18,644 bases of DNA from Clostridia bacterium (lineage in GTDB: Bacteria > Bacillota > Clostridia > Oscillospirales > CAG-272), in contig JAFTUB010000053.1 of NCBI GenBank assembly GCA_017466495.1, positions 1 to 18,644 of the forward strand, read 5' to 3'. A model generated the notes under the pieces. The model made no database searches, was not told the origin of the DNA, and saw only the letters and a program-made list of their open reading frames with translations. Made by a program: the position numbers and the translations under genes. Below, piece by piece: positions 1 to 6,347 of the stretch (positions are counted from its first letter, which is position 1; each line of letters opens with the position of its first letter).

Positions 1-841
1 GCTCGTCAATGAAGAGCAGGATGCGGCCTTCGCTCTTTTTGATCTCCGCCAGAACAGCCTTGAGGCGCTCCTCAAACTCGCCGCGGTATTTGGCGCCGGC
101 AATCAAGGCGCCCATATCCAGAGAGAAGATGGTTTTGTCCTTCAGTCCCTCCGGCACGTCCCCCCGCACGATCCGCTGGGCAAGGCCCTCGGCAATGGCG
201 GTTTTGCCAACGCCGGGTTCACCGATGAGGACGGGATTATTCTTGGTCTTGCGGGAGAGGATGCGGATCACCCGACGGATCTCCTCGTCCCGTCCGATGA
301 CGGGATCCAGCTTCTGCGCTCGTGCCAGCTCCACCAGATCCTGCCCGTACTTGCTCAGCACGTCATAGGTGGCCTCGGGGTTGTCGGTGGTGACATTCCG
401 GCCGCCCCGGGCAGATTTCACGGCATCGAGAAAAGCCTTCTTCTCCACCCCGCAGGCGGCAAAGCTGTCCTTCAGGGTGGATGCCTTCTCCATCAGCCCC
501 AGCAGAAGATGCTCCACCGAGACGTAGCTGTCCCCCATTCGGGAAGCCTGAGCCTCGGCTTCGTTCAGCGCCGCCTCAAGACCCCGGGAAATGTAAACCT
601 TTTCTGCATCCCCGCCGCTGCTCTGGGGCAGGCGGGCGATGATCTCCCGGGCACGGGCGGCAAGGGCCGCGGTGTCTGCTCCCACCCGGGAGAGCAGCTC
701 GGCACAAAGCCCGTCGGTCTGCTCCAGCAGAGCCAGGAGCAGATGCGCTTCCTCAATCTGCGGATTGCGGTGGGAGAGGGAAAGATTTTGGGCGGCCTGT
801 ACCGCCTCCATGCTTTTTTGCGTAAATTTCTGCAGATTCAA
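1..841 (-). CDS. clpB: ATP-dependent disaggregase ClpB, N-terminal part (runs off the left edge)
   Basis: AAA+ chaperone that, in the known family, extracts polypeptides from aggregates in the cytoplasm together with DnaK. The 280 visible residues hold the two Clp N-terminal repeats (about 1-145) and the start of the first ATPase domain: Walker A GEPGVGKT at 207-214, pore-loop KYRGEFEER at 251-259, and Walker B ILLFIDE, which the window edge cuts. I chose the TTG start at 839-841 because GGAGG lies 7 bases upstream and no upstream ATG is in frame. The next in-frame ATG (codon 11) would remove the first helix of the N domain. The gene lies 30 bases after a ribbon-helix-helix protein gene and probably shares its promoter. 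I see no CIRCE element. Identity is very secure; the start is fairly secure. Confidence 0.95.
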   Translation of the reverse strand, partial: MNLQKFTQKSMEAVQAAQNLSLSHRNPQIEEAHLLLALLEQTDGLCAELLSRVGADTAALAARAREIIARLPQSSGGDAEKVYISRGLEAALNEAEAQASRMGDSYVSVEHLLLGLMEKASTLKDSFAACGVEKKAFLDAVKSARGGRNVTTDNPEATYDVLSKYGQDLVELARAQKLDPVIGRDEEIRRVIRILSRKTKNNPVLIGEPGVGKTAIAEGLAQRIVRGDVPEGLKDKTIFSLDMGALIAGAKYRGEFEERLKAVLAEIKKSEGRILLFIDE

Positions 842-871
842 TTCAGGTCCTCCTTTTTCGTGCCGCAGCCG

Positions 872-1549
872 TTACAGCACCAGGGTAGATGCCGACAGAT
901 AGCTGCGGTAGATGCGCTCGACCTCCGCCACAGCGGCGGAAGGATCGCTCAAATGGTAAAAATATGCCTTCAGTGCGGCGTCGAAGGTGCGGATGTAGGC
1001 GGCGATCAGCTCGCCCAGGGTCTCGCTTCCGGCGGAATCGGCATCCGCCCCCTTGACAATGGCGTGCAGACGGAGCTGACGCAGGTATTTTCCCCCATCC
1101 TCCAGCCGGCAATGCACCGGTGCGCCGAAAAAATTCTCCTCCACCCGGTTCCACAGCTTGTAGAACTGCATCAGATAAAGCAGCAGCGTGCTGTTCTGGG
1201 TGCGCAGTGCTACCCGCAGCTCACCCAGCGCTCCCTCGGGGGAGGGAGTGCGGTAAAGCTCCACGCTGTAGCGCACGGTGGGATTGTACTTGAAATCCAG
1301 CGCAGACCGCAGGGAGAAGAGGGAGTCCGACTGGGTCAGCTGCACATGAAAGCTGTCCCGCCCGTCAAGCAAGGCCTCCAGCCGCCCGAAAATATCCCGC
1401 ATCCGCTTCTCGGGGGTAACGTAGGAAACGTACTCCGCCAAAATCTGATTGATCATGTTGGATCGGTTTGTCCCCTTGTGATACGCCAGCCGATCGATCT
1501 CGGCCACAACATCCTCGCTGAGTACGAGGGAATATACGGTTTTTTTCAT
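872..1549 (-). CDS. Ribbon-helix-helix domain protein upstream of clpB
   Basis: A 225-residue protein. The first ~45 residues look like a CopG/Arc-type ribbon-helix-helix DNA-binding domain: a short beta strand (KTVYSLVLSEDVVAEIDRLA), then a turn and helix (GTNRSNMINQILAEYV). The remaining ~180 residues are mixed alpha/beta and I do not recognise them; this part may sense a ligand or mediate oligomerisation. The ATG at 1549 is preferred over an in-frame start 45 bases upstream: it has a GG-rich ribosome binding site and begins directly at the RHH strand, and the longer version would add residues that lie in the leader. A sigma-A-like promoter sits 36 bases upstream, and clpB starts 30 bases downstream. 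Auto-regulation or regulation of clpB is inferred from context only. Confidence 0.72.
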   Translation of the reverse strand: MKKTVYSLVLSEDVVAEIDRLAYHKGTNRSNMINQILAEYVSYVTPEKRMRDIFGRLEALLDGRDSFHVQLTQSDSLFSLRSALDFKYNPTVRYSVELYRTPSPEGALGELRVALRTQNSTLLLYLMQFYKLWNRVEENFFGAPVHCRLEDGGKYLRQLRLHAIVKGADADSAGSETLGELIAAYIRTFDAALKAYFYHLSDPSAAVAEVERIYRSYLSASTLVL

Positions 1550-1584
1550 CCCATTTCCACCATCCCTTTCGTGTTTCTGAGAAA

Positions 1585-1613
1585 AGTATAACACAGATTA
1601 TTAAACTTGTCAA
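1585..1613 (-). promoter_or_regulatory. Sigma-A-type promoter of the RHH-clpB unit
   Basis: Reading the minus strand, TTGACA (1608-1613) and TATACT (1585-1590) are separated by exactly 17 bases. The region just upstream (1614-1660) is very AT-rich, resembling an UP element. The RHH gene's ATG at 1549 is about 36 bases downstream of the -10 box. No promoter is visible in the 30-base gap before clpB. Confidence 0.8.
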
Positions 1614-1660
1614 TAGATTTATATAAATTTATTTACGAATTATGATTTGCAAAAAAGAAT

Positions 1661-1807
1661 GTGGGGGAGCCGGGCGCAAAGCGCCGAAAAAGGCTCCCCC
1701 ACACCCCCGCGAAAACTTTCAAAAAGGGGTTATACGGAAGTTTTTAGGGATTCTTAAGGCCCTTTTTTCAAAAAGGGCCTTAAGCGGGGTTTGGGGCAGC
1801 GCCCCAA
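1661..1807. repeat. Cluster of three strong hairpins downstream of mntP
   Basis: Three perfect inverted repeats follow one another. The first has 11-bp arms gtgggggagcc/ggctcccccac (1661-1671, 1692-1702) around an inner ggcgc/gcgcc. The second is a 32-base palindrome with 15-bp arms (1753-1767, 1770-1784) containing aaggcccttttt/aaaaagggcctt. The third has 7-bp arms ttggggc/gccccaa (1791-1797, 1801-1807) directly after the mntP stop codon. The second carries internal T/A runs and should terminate in both directions. The whole block looks like a dispersed intergenic repeat of the sort common in GC-rich Clostridia, but I cannot show other copies from this window. Confidence 0.6.
1753..1784. terminator. 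Bidirectional terminator-like palindrome after mntP
   Basis: Perfect 15-bp arms with a two-base centre. The arms end in T5/A5 at the loop side, so the helix is GC-rich in the middle and AT-rich at its apex. On the minus strand it lies 24 bases beyond the mntP stop codon, where transcripts would be expected to end. It lacks a classic trailing U-tract outside the stem, so efficiency is uncertain. Confidence 0.5.
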
Positions 1808-2368
1808 TTATCCCAATATCCCCAAATGCTCCAGCAAAATTTTCGTTCCCATCAAAATCAAGATAATCCCGCCCGCCAGCTCGGCCTTGGACTTGTAGCG
1901 TGCACCGAAGACATTGCCCAGCTTCACGCCAACCGCCGAAAGGGCAAAGGTGATGATGCCGATGAAGCTCACCGCGGGGATGATGTCCACCCCCAGGAAG
2001 GCGAAGGAAACCCCCACCGCCAGGGCATCGATGCTGGTGGCAATGGCGAAGGGGAACATGGTCTTGCAGTCAAAGCAGTCGTTGAGCTTCTCGGCATCTC
2101 CAAAGGACTCGCGGATCATGTTCGCACCGATCAGTCCCAGCAGAATGAAGGCGATCCAGTGGTCGAACTGCTTGATGGCATCCTCAAAACGAGTGCCCAG
2201 CAGATAGCCGACGAGAGGCATCAGCGCCTGAAATCCCCCAAACCAAAGCCCCGTGATGATGGCGTGGCGGGGCCTTACCCGGCATACCGACAATCCCTTG
2301 CAGATGGACACCGCAAAGGCATCCATGGACAGCCCGATGGCAACAATAAACAGTGCGCCCAAACCCAT
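1808..2368 (-). CDS. mntP: Manganese efflux pump MntP
   Basis: Membrane exporter that lowers cytoplasmic Mn2+. The 186-residue product matches the usual length of about 188. It has six hydrophobic segments in the usual three-plus-three arrangement, with the family's acidic motifs in both halves: SMDAFAVS (Asp16, the position known to be essential in the E. coli protein) and SIDALAVG (112-119). The ATG at 2368 is chosen because GGAGGA lies about 8 bases before it. A TTG five codons upstream is inside that ribosome binding site and is unlikely to be used. The gene sits behind a yybP-ykoY manganese riboswitch, which agrees with its function. It is transcribed away from the MFS gene. Confidence 0.94.
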   Translation of the reverse strand: MGLGALFIVAIGLSMDAFAVSICKGLSVCRVRPRHAIITGLWFGGFQALMPLVGYLLGTRFEDAIKQFDHWIAFILLGLIGANMIRESFGDAEKLNDCFDCKTMFPFAIATSIDALAVGVSFAFLGVDIIPAVSFIGIITFALSAVGVKLGNVFGARYKSKAELAGGIILILMGTKILLEHLGILG

Positions 2369-2397
2369 GATGATCTCCTCCAAAATAAAAAATGACC

Positions 2398-2418
2398 TAC
2401 CTGTCCCGCGGACAGATA
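2398..2418 (-). terminator. Riboswitch-controlled terminator in the mntP leader
   Basis: On the minus strand a 9-bp stem (tatctgtcc/ggacaggta, one G-U pair) with loop gcg is followed within a few bases by TCATTTTTTATTTT (about 2380-2394). The 5' arm shares the bases CTTAT with the closing helix of the riboswitch. Formation of the Mn2+-bound aptamer should therefore prevent this terminator, giving an ON switch, as is known for other mntP leaders. The overlap is visible; the switching logic is inferred. Confidence 0.72.
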
Positions 2419-2500
2419 AGTCTCATCATTTCATGCCGCGCCAGGCTTTCGCCAGTCTGTTGACGCGGCCGCGCAGATGCGCCGACTACTCCCTTAACTT
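2414..2500 (-). ncRNA. yybP-ykoY (Mn2+-sensing) riboswitch
   Basis: The minus strand contains the two conserved strands of this aptamer. The 5' side reads taag-ggagtag (about 2487-2497) and the 3' side reads tgaga-cttat (about 2416-2425), closing helix P1 as TAAG/CTTA. Between them are CG-rich hairpins, including ctggc-GAAA-gcctgg and a CGTCAACA segment typical of the class. The aptamer begins only a few bases after the mntP promoter -10 box and is followed by a terminator and then mntP. Known members bind Mn2+ and turn on export genes. A covariance-model search would settle the exact boundaries. Confidence 0.86.
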
Positions 2501-2507
2501 CCTTTCT

Positions 2508-2537
2508 ATTCTACCACGGGAGCTTTGAGTTAGTCAA
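2508..2537 (-). promoter_or_regulatory. mntP promoter
   Basis: Minus strand TTGACT (2532-2537) and TAGAAT (2508-2513) with an 18-base spacer. The expected start near 2501 puts the yybP-ykoY aptamer at the very 5' end of the transcript. It is back-to-back with the MFS promoter, with about 90 bases between the two -35 boxes. Confidence 0.78.
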
Positions 2538-2628
2538 GGATAACTTTCTGTCCCAAGGGGCGTGCTGAATGCACAAATTTTGTTTCTTCGAGGGGCGAGA
2601 AAACGTGGATAAGTATGACGGGAAAATG

Positions 2629-2657
2629 TTGAAATTTGAGGGGGAATTTGCTATAAT
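2629..2657 (+). promoter_or_regulatory. Promoter of the MFS transporter gene
   Basis: TTGAAA (2629-2634) and a perfect TATAAT (2652-2657) with a 17-base spacer. The transporter's ATG is 54 bases downstream of the -10 box. The short leader shows no evident riboswitch. Confidence 0.8.
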
Positions 2658-2710
2658 AAAGCAGAAGGGTATTATGCGCCCTAAAAATGTAATCTCGGAG
2701 GGCTGGTTTC

Positions 2711-3985
2711 ATGAAACGCCGGCTGACTTTAACTGCACTGACCGACCTGCGGGACGGACGGTTTTTGTTTGCACTTTGCTGCATCCTCTACGGTGCCATC
2801 TATTTTGGGCGGTTGAATCTGGCGGCGGCCATTACGGAGATTACCACCACCGGCATCCTGGAAAAGGATGTGGCGGGGCTGATCCACACCGTGTTTTTCA
2901 TTGTTTATGCGGGGGGACAGCTTGTCAACGGCTTCCTGTCGGATCGGCTTTCTCCGTTTTCGCTGATCGTCGTCAGCCTGGTCGGCTCGGCCCTGTCGAA
3001 TCTGGTTATGTTTTGGGCAATGTGTTCCTCGGCGCCCTTCTGGTGTTATCTGGTCATTTGGGCAGTGAACGGATTTGCGCAGTCGGCGGTTTATCCCACG
3101 CTGATTCGTTTGGTATCGGGAGTCCTCCCGGAGAAGATGCGGGTTTCGGCCGGCTCGATCCTGTTTGCCGCCGCCGCGGTGGGCATTATGTCCTCCAATC
3201 TGCTTTGCGCCGGTATTATGAAGATCTGGTCTTGGGAGTTCTGCTTCCTGATGCCTGCTGCTGTTTTGGCAATACTGGCAGGAATTTGGTTTGTGCTGAC
3301 CCGGAAGATCAGCGCGAAGACCATGACCCGCGAGGTCGTTGCGCCTGTGGAAGAGAAGGCGGAGGAGAAGAAGTCCTCCGGCCACGGATTGATCTATTAC
3401 ATGGCGGTGTCCGGCGGATTTGTGATGATGCCTGCGATCGCCGCATTCTATGTGGTGAAGGAAAGCGTTACCGTTTGGTCGCCCACCCTGCTGACCGAGA
3501 TCTTCTCGGCAGATCCGAGCTTTACCGTAGCAATCTCCACCGTGATCTCCCTCGCCTCCATCTTTGGCGCAATGCTGGCGCAATTTGTTTTCATGCACTG
3601 GCTGCACGATGAAATGAAGTCCATCGCTTTCTTTAATTTTGTGGTGGGTATCGGATTGATCCTGGTGCTGACGGTGGGGATGAAGTCGATTTGGGCGATG
3701 CTGATCCTGCTGTCGCTGATCCTGGTTCTGCTGACCAGCGTCAATACCCTGTTTATGGGCATCATTCCGCTCCGCTTTGGCCGCCACGGTGTAGTTTCCA
3801 CCGTGACGGGATTGCTGAACTGTGTCGGTTCCGGGGGATGCGCAGCGGCCTCCTATGTGACAGGCCTTGTCGCAGAGATCGGCGGATGGAACAACACCAT
3901 CCTTCTTTGGCTTGGACTGACGGTGATCGGTTTGTTGGCGGAGATTCTGCTCATCCCCCGCTGGATGCGCTTCAAACGGATGTGA
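2711..3985 (+). CDS. MFS transporter, OPA (organophosphate:phosphate antiporter)-like
   Basis: Integral membrane protein of 424 residues with about 12 hydrophobic segments in two six-helix halves, joined by a charged cytoplasmic loop rich in Glu/Lys (about residues 205-225). The start of helix 1 (YGAIYFGRLN) and the segment WAVNGFAQSAVYPTLIRLV (about 117-135) resemble the GlpT/UhpT/UhpC branch of the major facilitator superfamily, so a phosphorylated or small organic solute is likely, but the substrate cannot be read from the sequence. GGAGGG lies 8 bases before the ATG, and a clear promoter lies upstream. It is divergent from mntP but has no visible functional link to it. No strong terminator follows in the 73 bases before the next gene. 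Confidence 0.85.
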   Translation: MKRRLTLTALTDLRDGRFLFALCCILYGAIYFGRLNLAAAITEITTTGILEKDVAGLIHTVFFIVYAGGQLVNGFLSDRLSPFSLIVVSLVGSALSNLVMFWAMCSSAPFWCYLVIWAVNGFAQSAVYPTLIRLVSGVLPEKMRVSAGSILFAAAAVGIMSSNLLCAGIMKIWSWEFCFLMPAAVLAILAGIWFVLTRKISAKTMTREVVAPVEEKAEEKKSSGHGLIYYMAVSGGFVMMPAIAAFYVVKESVTVWSPTLLTEIFSADPSFTVAISTVISLASIFGAMLAQFVFMHWLHDEMKSIAFFNFVVGIGLILVLTVGMKSIWAMLILLSLILVLLTSVNTLFMGIIPLRFGRHGVVSTVTGLLNCVGSGGCAAASYVTGLVAEIGGWNNTILLWLGLTVIGLLAEILLIPRWMRFKRM

Positions 3986-4058
3986 GGATGTATAGCCAAA
4001 TCCACCTTTGTGTAATATACTGAATATGAAAAGCTGACTGAACGAAAGGGAATATCAT

Positions 4059-4691
4059 ATGGTTCTTACCCCAAAACAAACGACCATTGCCTACCGCTGT
4101 CCCCACTGCGGGGCGGGCATCATGAGCGCGGTGGGATTTTTCTCCCTGTCCGGGGATATGCTCAAGCTGAAATGTGACTGCGGGGAGAGCGAGCTGATCA
4201 TCCAGCGCTCCCGGGACGGAAAGATCCGCCTCACCGTGCCCTGCATCCTTTGCTCCAAGCCCCACCAGTATACCATTTCCTCCTCCCTCTTCTTCGGGCG
4301 GGAGCTGTTCACCTTGTCCTGCCCCTACTCCGATCTGAACGCCTGCTTCATCGGGGAGACCAATCATGTCAAGGCCGCCCTGGCGCAGAACGAGCTGGAG
4401 CTGCTGGAGCTGCTTGAGGAGGCGGGGGTGGAGAGCTTTGAGGCTCTGCACCGGGACCGTACCCTCACCGACCCGCAGATCTTTGATATCGTCCTCTTTG
4501 TGGTGCGGGAGCTGGAAGCCGAGGGGCAGATCAAGTGCCGCTGTCCCGAAGGCGGCGAGTACGAGGTGGAGGTGCTGGATGACTGCATCCGGGTTTACTG
4601 CACCGTCTGCGGGGCGGAGAGCCGCCTGCCCACCGACAGTGTGCTGTCGGCCAACGCCTTCCTGGGTGCAGACAGCCTGACTCTGGAGTGA
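4059..4691 (+). CDS. Conserved-looking protein with several CxxC/CxC pairs, unknown function
   Basis: A 210-residue soluble protein. Cysteine pairs occur at 14/17 (CPHC), 39/41 (CDC), 62/65 (CILC), 160/162 (CRC) and 181/184 (CTVC), with single cysteines at 88 and 96. This suggests two N-terminal zinc-ribbon-like units and one C-terminal unit. Between them, residues about 104-156 are helical and acidic (runs of ELLELLEEAG). I do not recognise a named family; a structural zinc protein is the simplest reading. AAGGGA lies 7 bases before the ATG. A TATACT at 4016-4021 may be a -10 box, but I see no matching -35. The small Gly/Cys-rich gene follows by 95 bases and may be co-transcribed. Confidence 0.7.
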   Translation: MVLTPKQTTIAYRCPHCGAGIMSAVGFFSLSGDMLKLKCDCGESELIIQRSRDGKIRLTVPCILCSKPHQYTISSSLFFGRELFTLSCPYSDLNACFIGETNHVKAALAQNELELLELLEEAGVESFEALHRDRTLTDPQIFDIVLFVVRELEAEGQIKCRCPEGGEYEVEVLDDCIRVYCTVCGAESRLPTDSVLSANAFLGADSLTLE

Positions 4692-4744
4692 GGACCTTCG
4701 ACAGAGAGGCACACATTCCGCGGCGATGCATATGATGGCAGTGT

Positions 4745-4759
4745 AGGGCCCGCGGCCCT
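4745..4759 (+). repeat. Small GC-rich hairpin between two plus-strand genes
   Basis: Perfect 6-bp arms agggcc/ggccct around cgc, 27 bases before the next start codon. No T-run follows, so it is unlikely to terminate transcription. It may be an mRNA-processing or stabilising structure. Confidence 0.4.
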
Positions 4760-4786
4760 GCAAATTCATCCAAGGGAGATCTGACT

Positions 4787-4954
4787 ATGAATAACTGCCT
4801 CTGCAATCTCTTTGACAACAACTCCTGCACCTGGCTCATCATCCTGGTGCTGATCATCCTCTTCAGCAACAACGGCAACGGCTGCGGCTATAGCAACGGC
4901 TGCGGTAACGGCTGCGGCACCGGCTACAGCAACGGCTGTGGCTGCGGCTGCTGA
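4787..4954 (+). CDS. Small Gly/Cys-rich single-pass membrane protein
   Basis: A 55-residue ORF: a short N-terminal region with three Cys (NNCLC, NSC), one hydrophobic helix (WLIILVLIILF, 16-26), then a tail of NGCG/GYSNGCG repeats ending CGCGC. AAGGGAG lies 8 bases before the ATG, and a strong terminator follows 16 bases after the stop. The layout resembles the small Clostridial proteins that databases label chorion-class high-cysteine HCB protein 13, and more loosely the YjcZ-type spore proteins. Function is unknown. Metal binding or disulfide cross-linking at the membrane or spore surface would fit the composition. It is real by ribosome binding site, terminator and non-random composition. 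Confidence 0.72.
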   Translation: MNNCLCNLFDNNSCTWLIILVLIILFSNNGNGCGYSNGCGNGCGTGYSNGCGCGC

Positions 4955-4970
4955 GGACAGCGCAAAAACA

Positions 4971-5004
4971 CGGGGGTGCCGCATACGCGGCACCCCCGCT
5001 TTTT
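4971..5004. terminator. Bidirectional rho-independent terminator
   Basis: Perfect 12-bp stem cgggggtgccgc/gcggcacccccg with loop atac (4971-4998), followed by CTTTTT on the plus strand and by GTGTTTTT on the minus strand. It separates the convergent small Gly/Cys gene and the ECF S-component gene and should serve both. Confidence 0.9.
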
Positions 5005-5015
5005 GCGGTGTGCGG

Positions 5016-5564
5016 TTATGGGTCGGGCATATGTGCGCTCCGGCCGATCTTTCTCAGAATGTCCATCAGCGGAACAGCCAGGATCAGGGCAAACGCAAAA
5101 TTCCCCCCGGCGTGGAGCGCATCGAAGAACAAACCCGCCAGCCAATAGGACAGGGCGGCGGAGGGGCCGCCGATGAAGAACCAGGGAATGGCGGTCAGCG
5201 CCCCGAAGGCAAAGCCGTATGTGCCCGAGAGCAGCGCCCAGCCCACGGCCCGAAGAAGGAGCGGCACGGGACGGCGGGGAATGAGCATCACGATCCCCCA
5301 AAGGAGGAACCAGATGTAGAGGTAGGAGATCCAGAAAATGCCGAAGCCGTACATCAGCCCCTGCAGGAGGATGAAAACGGCGATTCCGGGAAGCGCACCC
5401 CAGCGGAAGACCCGGGTCCAGACGATGATGAGCAGGGAGACCAGCTCAATGTTGGGCAGCCCCGCCAGGATTACCTGGGAAATGTGCAGAAGCGCGCCGA
5501 AGAGCGCCCCCAGCACCAGGGTGAGCAGTCGCCTGCCCATGGCTGAGCGAGTGTGAGAGGCCAC
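5016..5564 (-). CDS. ECF transporter S component, probably for cobalamin or a corrinoid precursor
   Basis: Integral membrane substrate-binding subunit of an energy-coupling-factor transporter. Its 182 residues with about six hydrophobic helices fit the S-component size and layout; the shared EcfA/EcfT module would be encoded elsewhere. The substrate is inferred: the gene follows a cobalamin riboswitch and a DUF4430 lipoprotein, so a B12-type substrate, as in CbrT, is likely. The GTG start at 5564 is preferred because GGTGGGG lies 9 bases before it and it sits only 3 bases after the upstream stop codon, implying translational coupling. The ATG nine codons in has no ribosome binding site. It ends just before the bidirectional terminator. 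Confidence 0.78.
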   Translation of the reverse strand: MASHTRSAMGRRLLTLVLGALFGALLHISQVILAGLPNIELVSLLIIVWTRVFRWGALPGIAVFILLQGLMYGFGIFWISYLYIWFLLWGIVMLIPRRPVPLLLRAVGWALLSGTYGFAFGALTAIPWFFIGGPSAALSYWLAGLFFDALHAGGNFAFALILAVPLMDILRKIGRSAHMPDP

Positions 5565-5567
5565 CGA

Positions 5568-5966
5568 TCAATACCCCACCGTCAGGGTGATCTCGAACTT
5601 GTCCCCGTCTGCGATGGGGGTGGTGTCAACGCCGGTGAAGAGGGTCTCGCCGCCTTTGGTGAAGTTCCACCACTCCTGCTTACTCTCATCAATGGTGACG
5701 CCGGCAACGGTTTTGACAAAGAGACCGTACTGGCTCTCATCCCCCGCCACCAGGGACTTTTCTTCCAGAGCGCCACGCAGATATTCGGCGTCGGTGGTGA
5801 TGGTGTGGGTGACGGTTTCGTCGGGGAGGACAATCTCCACAGTGATGGTCTTTTCCCCCGGCTGAGCAGCTTCGCCCGTGCATCCTGTGCAGAGTGCCAT
5901 AGCCGCGATCAGCACTGCAAGGAAGAGGGTCGAAATGAAACGTGTTGCTTTGCGTGAAATGTTCAT
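5568..5966 (-). CDS. DUF4430 lipoprotein, putative corrinoid-binding protein
   Basis: A 132-residue exported protein. Residues 1-29 form a signal peptide (MNISRKATRF, then a hydrophobic run) ending in LCTGC, a plausible though non-canonical lipobox with Cys29 as the lipid site. The rest is one DUF4430 domain (about 38-132), with the typical W-W-N-F-T-K-G near 99-105 and an end reading GDKFEITLTVGY. DUF4430 is related to the C-terminal beta domain of transcobalamin/intrinsic factor, so surface capture of cobalamin for the downstream ECF S component is a reasonable inference. AAAGGAA lies 9 bases before the ATG; longer in-frame readings would run through the riboswitch. The ECF gene starts 3 bases after the stop. 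Confidence 0.83.
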   Translation of the reverse strand: MNISRKATRFISTLFLAVLIAAMALCTGCTGEAAQPGEKTITVEIVLPDETVTHTITTDAEYLRGALEEKSLVAGDESQYGLFVKTVAGVTIDESKQEWWNFTKGGETLFTGVDTTPIADGDKFEITLTVGY

Positions 5967-6051
5967 GTTTCGACATTCCTTTCTTGATTTGAATTTTTGC
6001 ACGGAGGGCACAGCTGCGGCCGAAGCCGCTCTGACGCTCGCAGAGCTGTAC

Positions 6052-6233
6052 GCACGGGGGCAAAGTCTTTCGGCTGAGGGTTTATCGGCGGATACCGAGG
6101 TGTGCTGTCGCCTTCCCGCCCATCGGCAGTGGACACAGTATTCGCGGCGAATACCGGACAGCACAGAATCACCCAACACGGCGACGGGTTCGCGGCGGAT
6201 TCTCACCGCCTTCCTTCCTCCCCCTCCCGGTGC
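6052..6233 (-). ncRNA. Cobalamin riboswitch
   Basis: The minus strand shows the ordered landmarks of the class: GGTGAGAATCC near the 5' side (about 6195-6207), then CCACTG...CGGGAAGGC (about 6110-6132), and AGCCGAAAGACTTTGCC at the 3' side (about 6060-6077), the counterpart of the usual AGxCAGGAGACCTGCC. A long helix TGTGCTGTC/GACAGCACA and a GTATTCG/CGAATAC hairpin lie between. P1 can form from GCAC-C-GGG (6226-6233) with CCCCGTGC (6052-6059). An alternative, mutually exclusive pairing of the 5' strand with CCCTCCGTGC at 5999-6008 is visible. A promoter ends 7 bases before the aptamer. Known members mostly shut off B12 uptake when B12 is plentiful. Confidence 0.87.
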
Positions 6234-6239
6234 AGAATA

Positions 6240-6268
6240 AGTATAGCACGGCGGGACGGGATTGTCAA
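6240..6268 (-). promoter_or_regulatory. Promoter of the cobalamin-riboswitch unit
   Basis: Minus strand TTGACA (6263-6268) and TATACT (6240-6245) with a 17-base spacer. Initiation near 6233 places the riboswitch at the 5' end. It lies downstream of the dsdA terminator, so this unit is independent of dsdA. Confidence 0.85.
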
Positions 6269-6280
6269 GAAAAGGGGAAA

Positions 6281-6317
6281 AAACAGCTCCCGCAGGCTCT
6301 GCCTGCGGGAGCTGTTT
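6281..6317. terminator. Strong terminator after dsdA
   Basis: Perfect 17-bp inverted repeat (6281-6297 and 6301-6317) with core cagctcccgcaggc and loop tct. It has a T-run on both sides (GTTTTTTCCCC reading the minus strand). It ends the long minus-strand run that begins at 16158 and insulates the cobalamin unit. Confidence 0.92.
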
Positions 6318-6347
6318 TTCCTCCCGGGAGACGGTGCGGGGGCGTTT

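Noticed and set aside
4745..4759. Hairpin after the 210-aa gene as a rho-independent terminator
   Set aside because: No T-tract follows on the plus strand.
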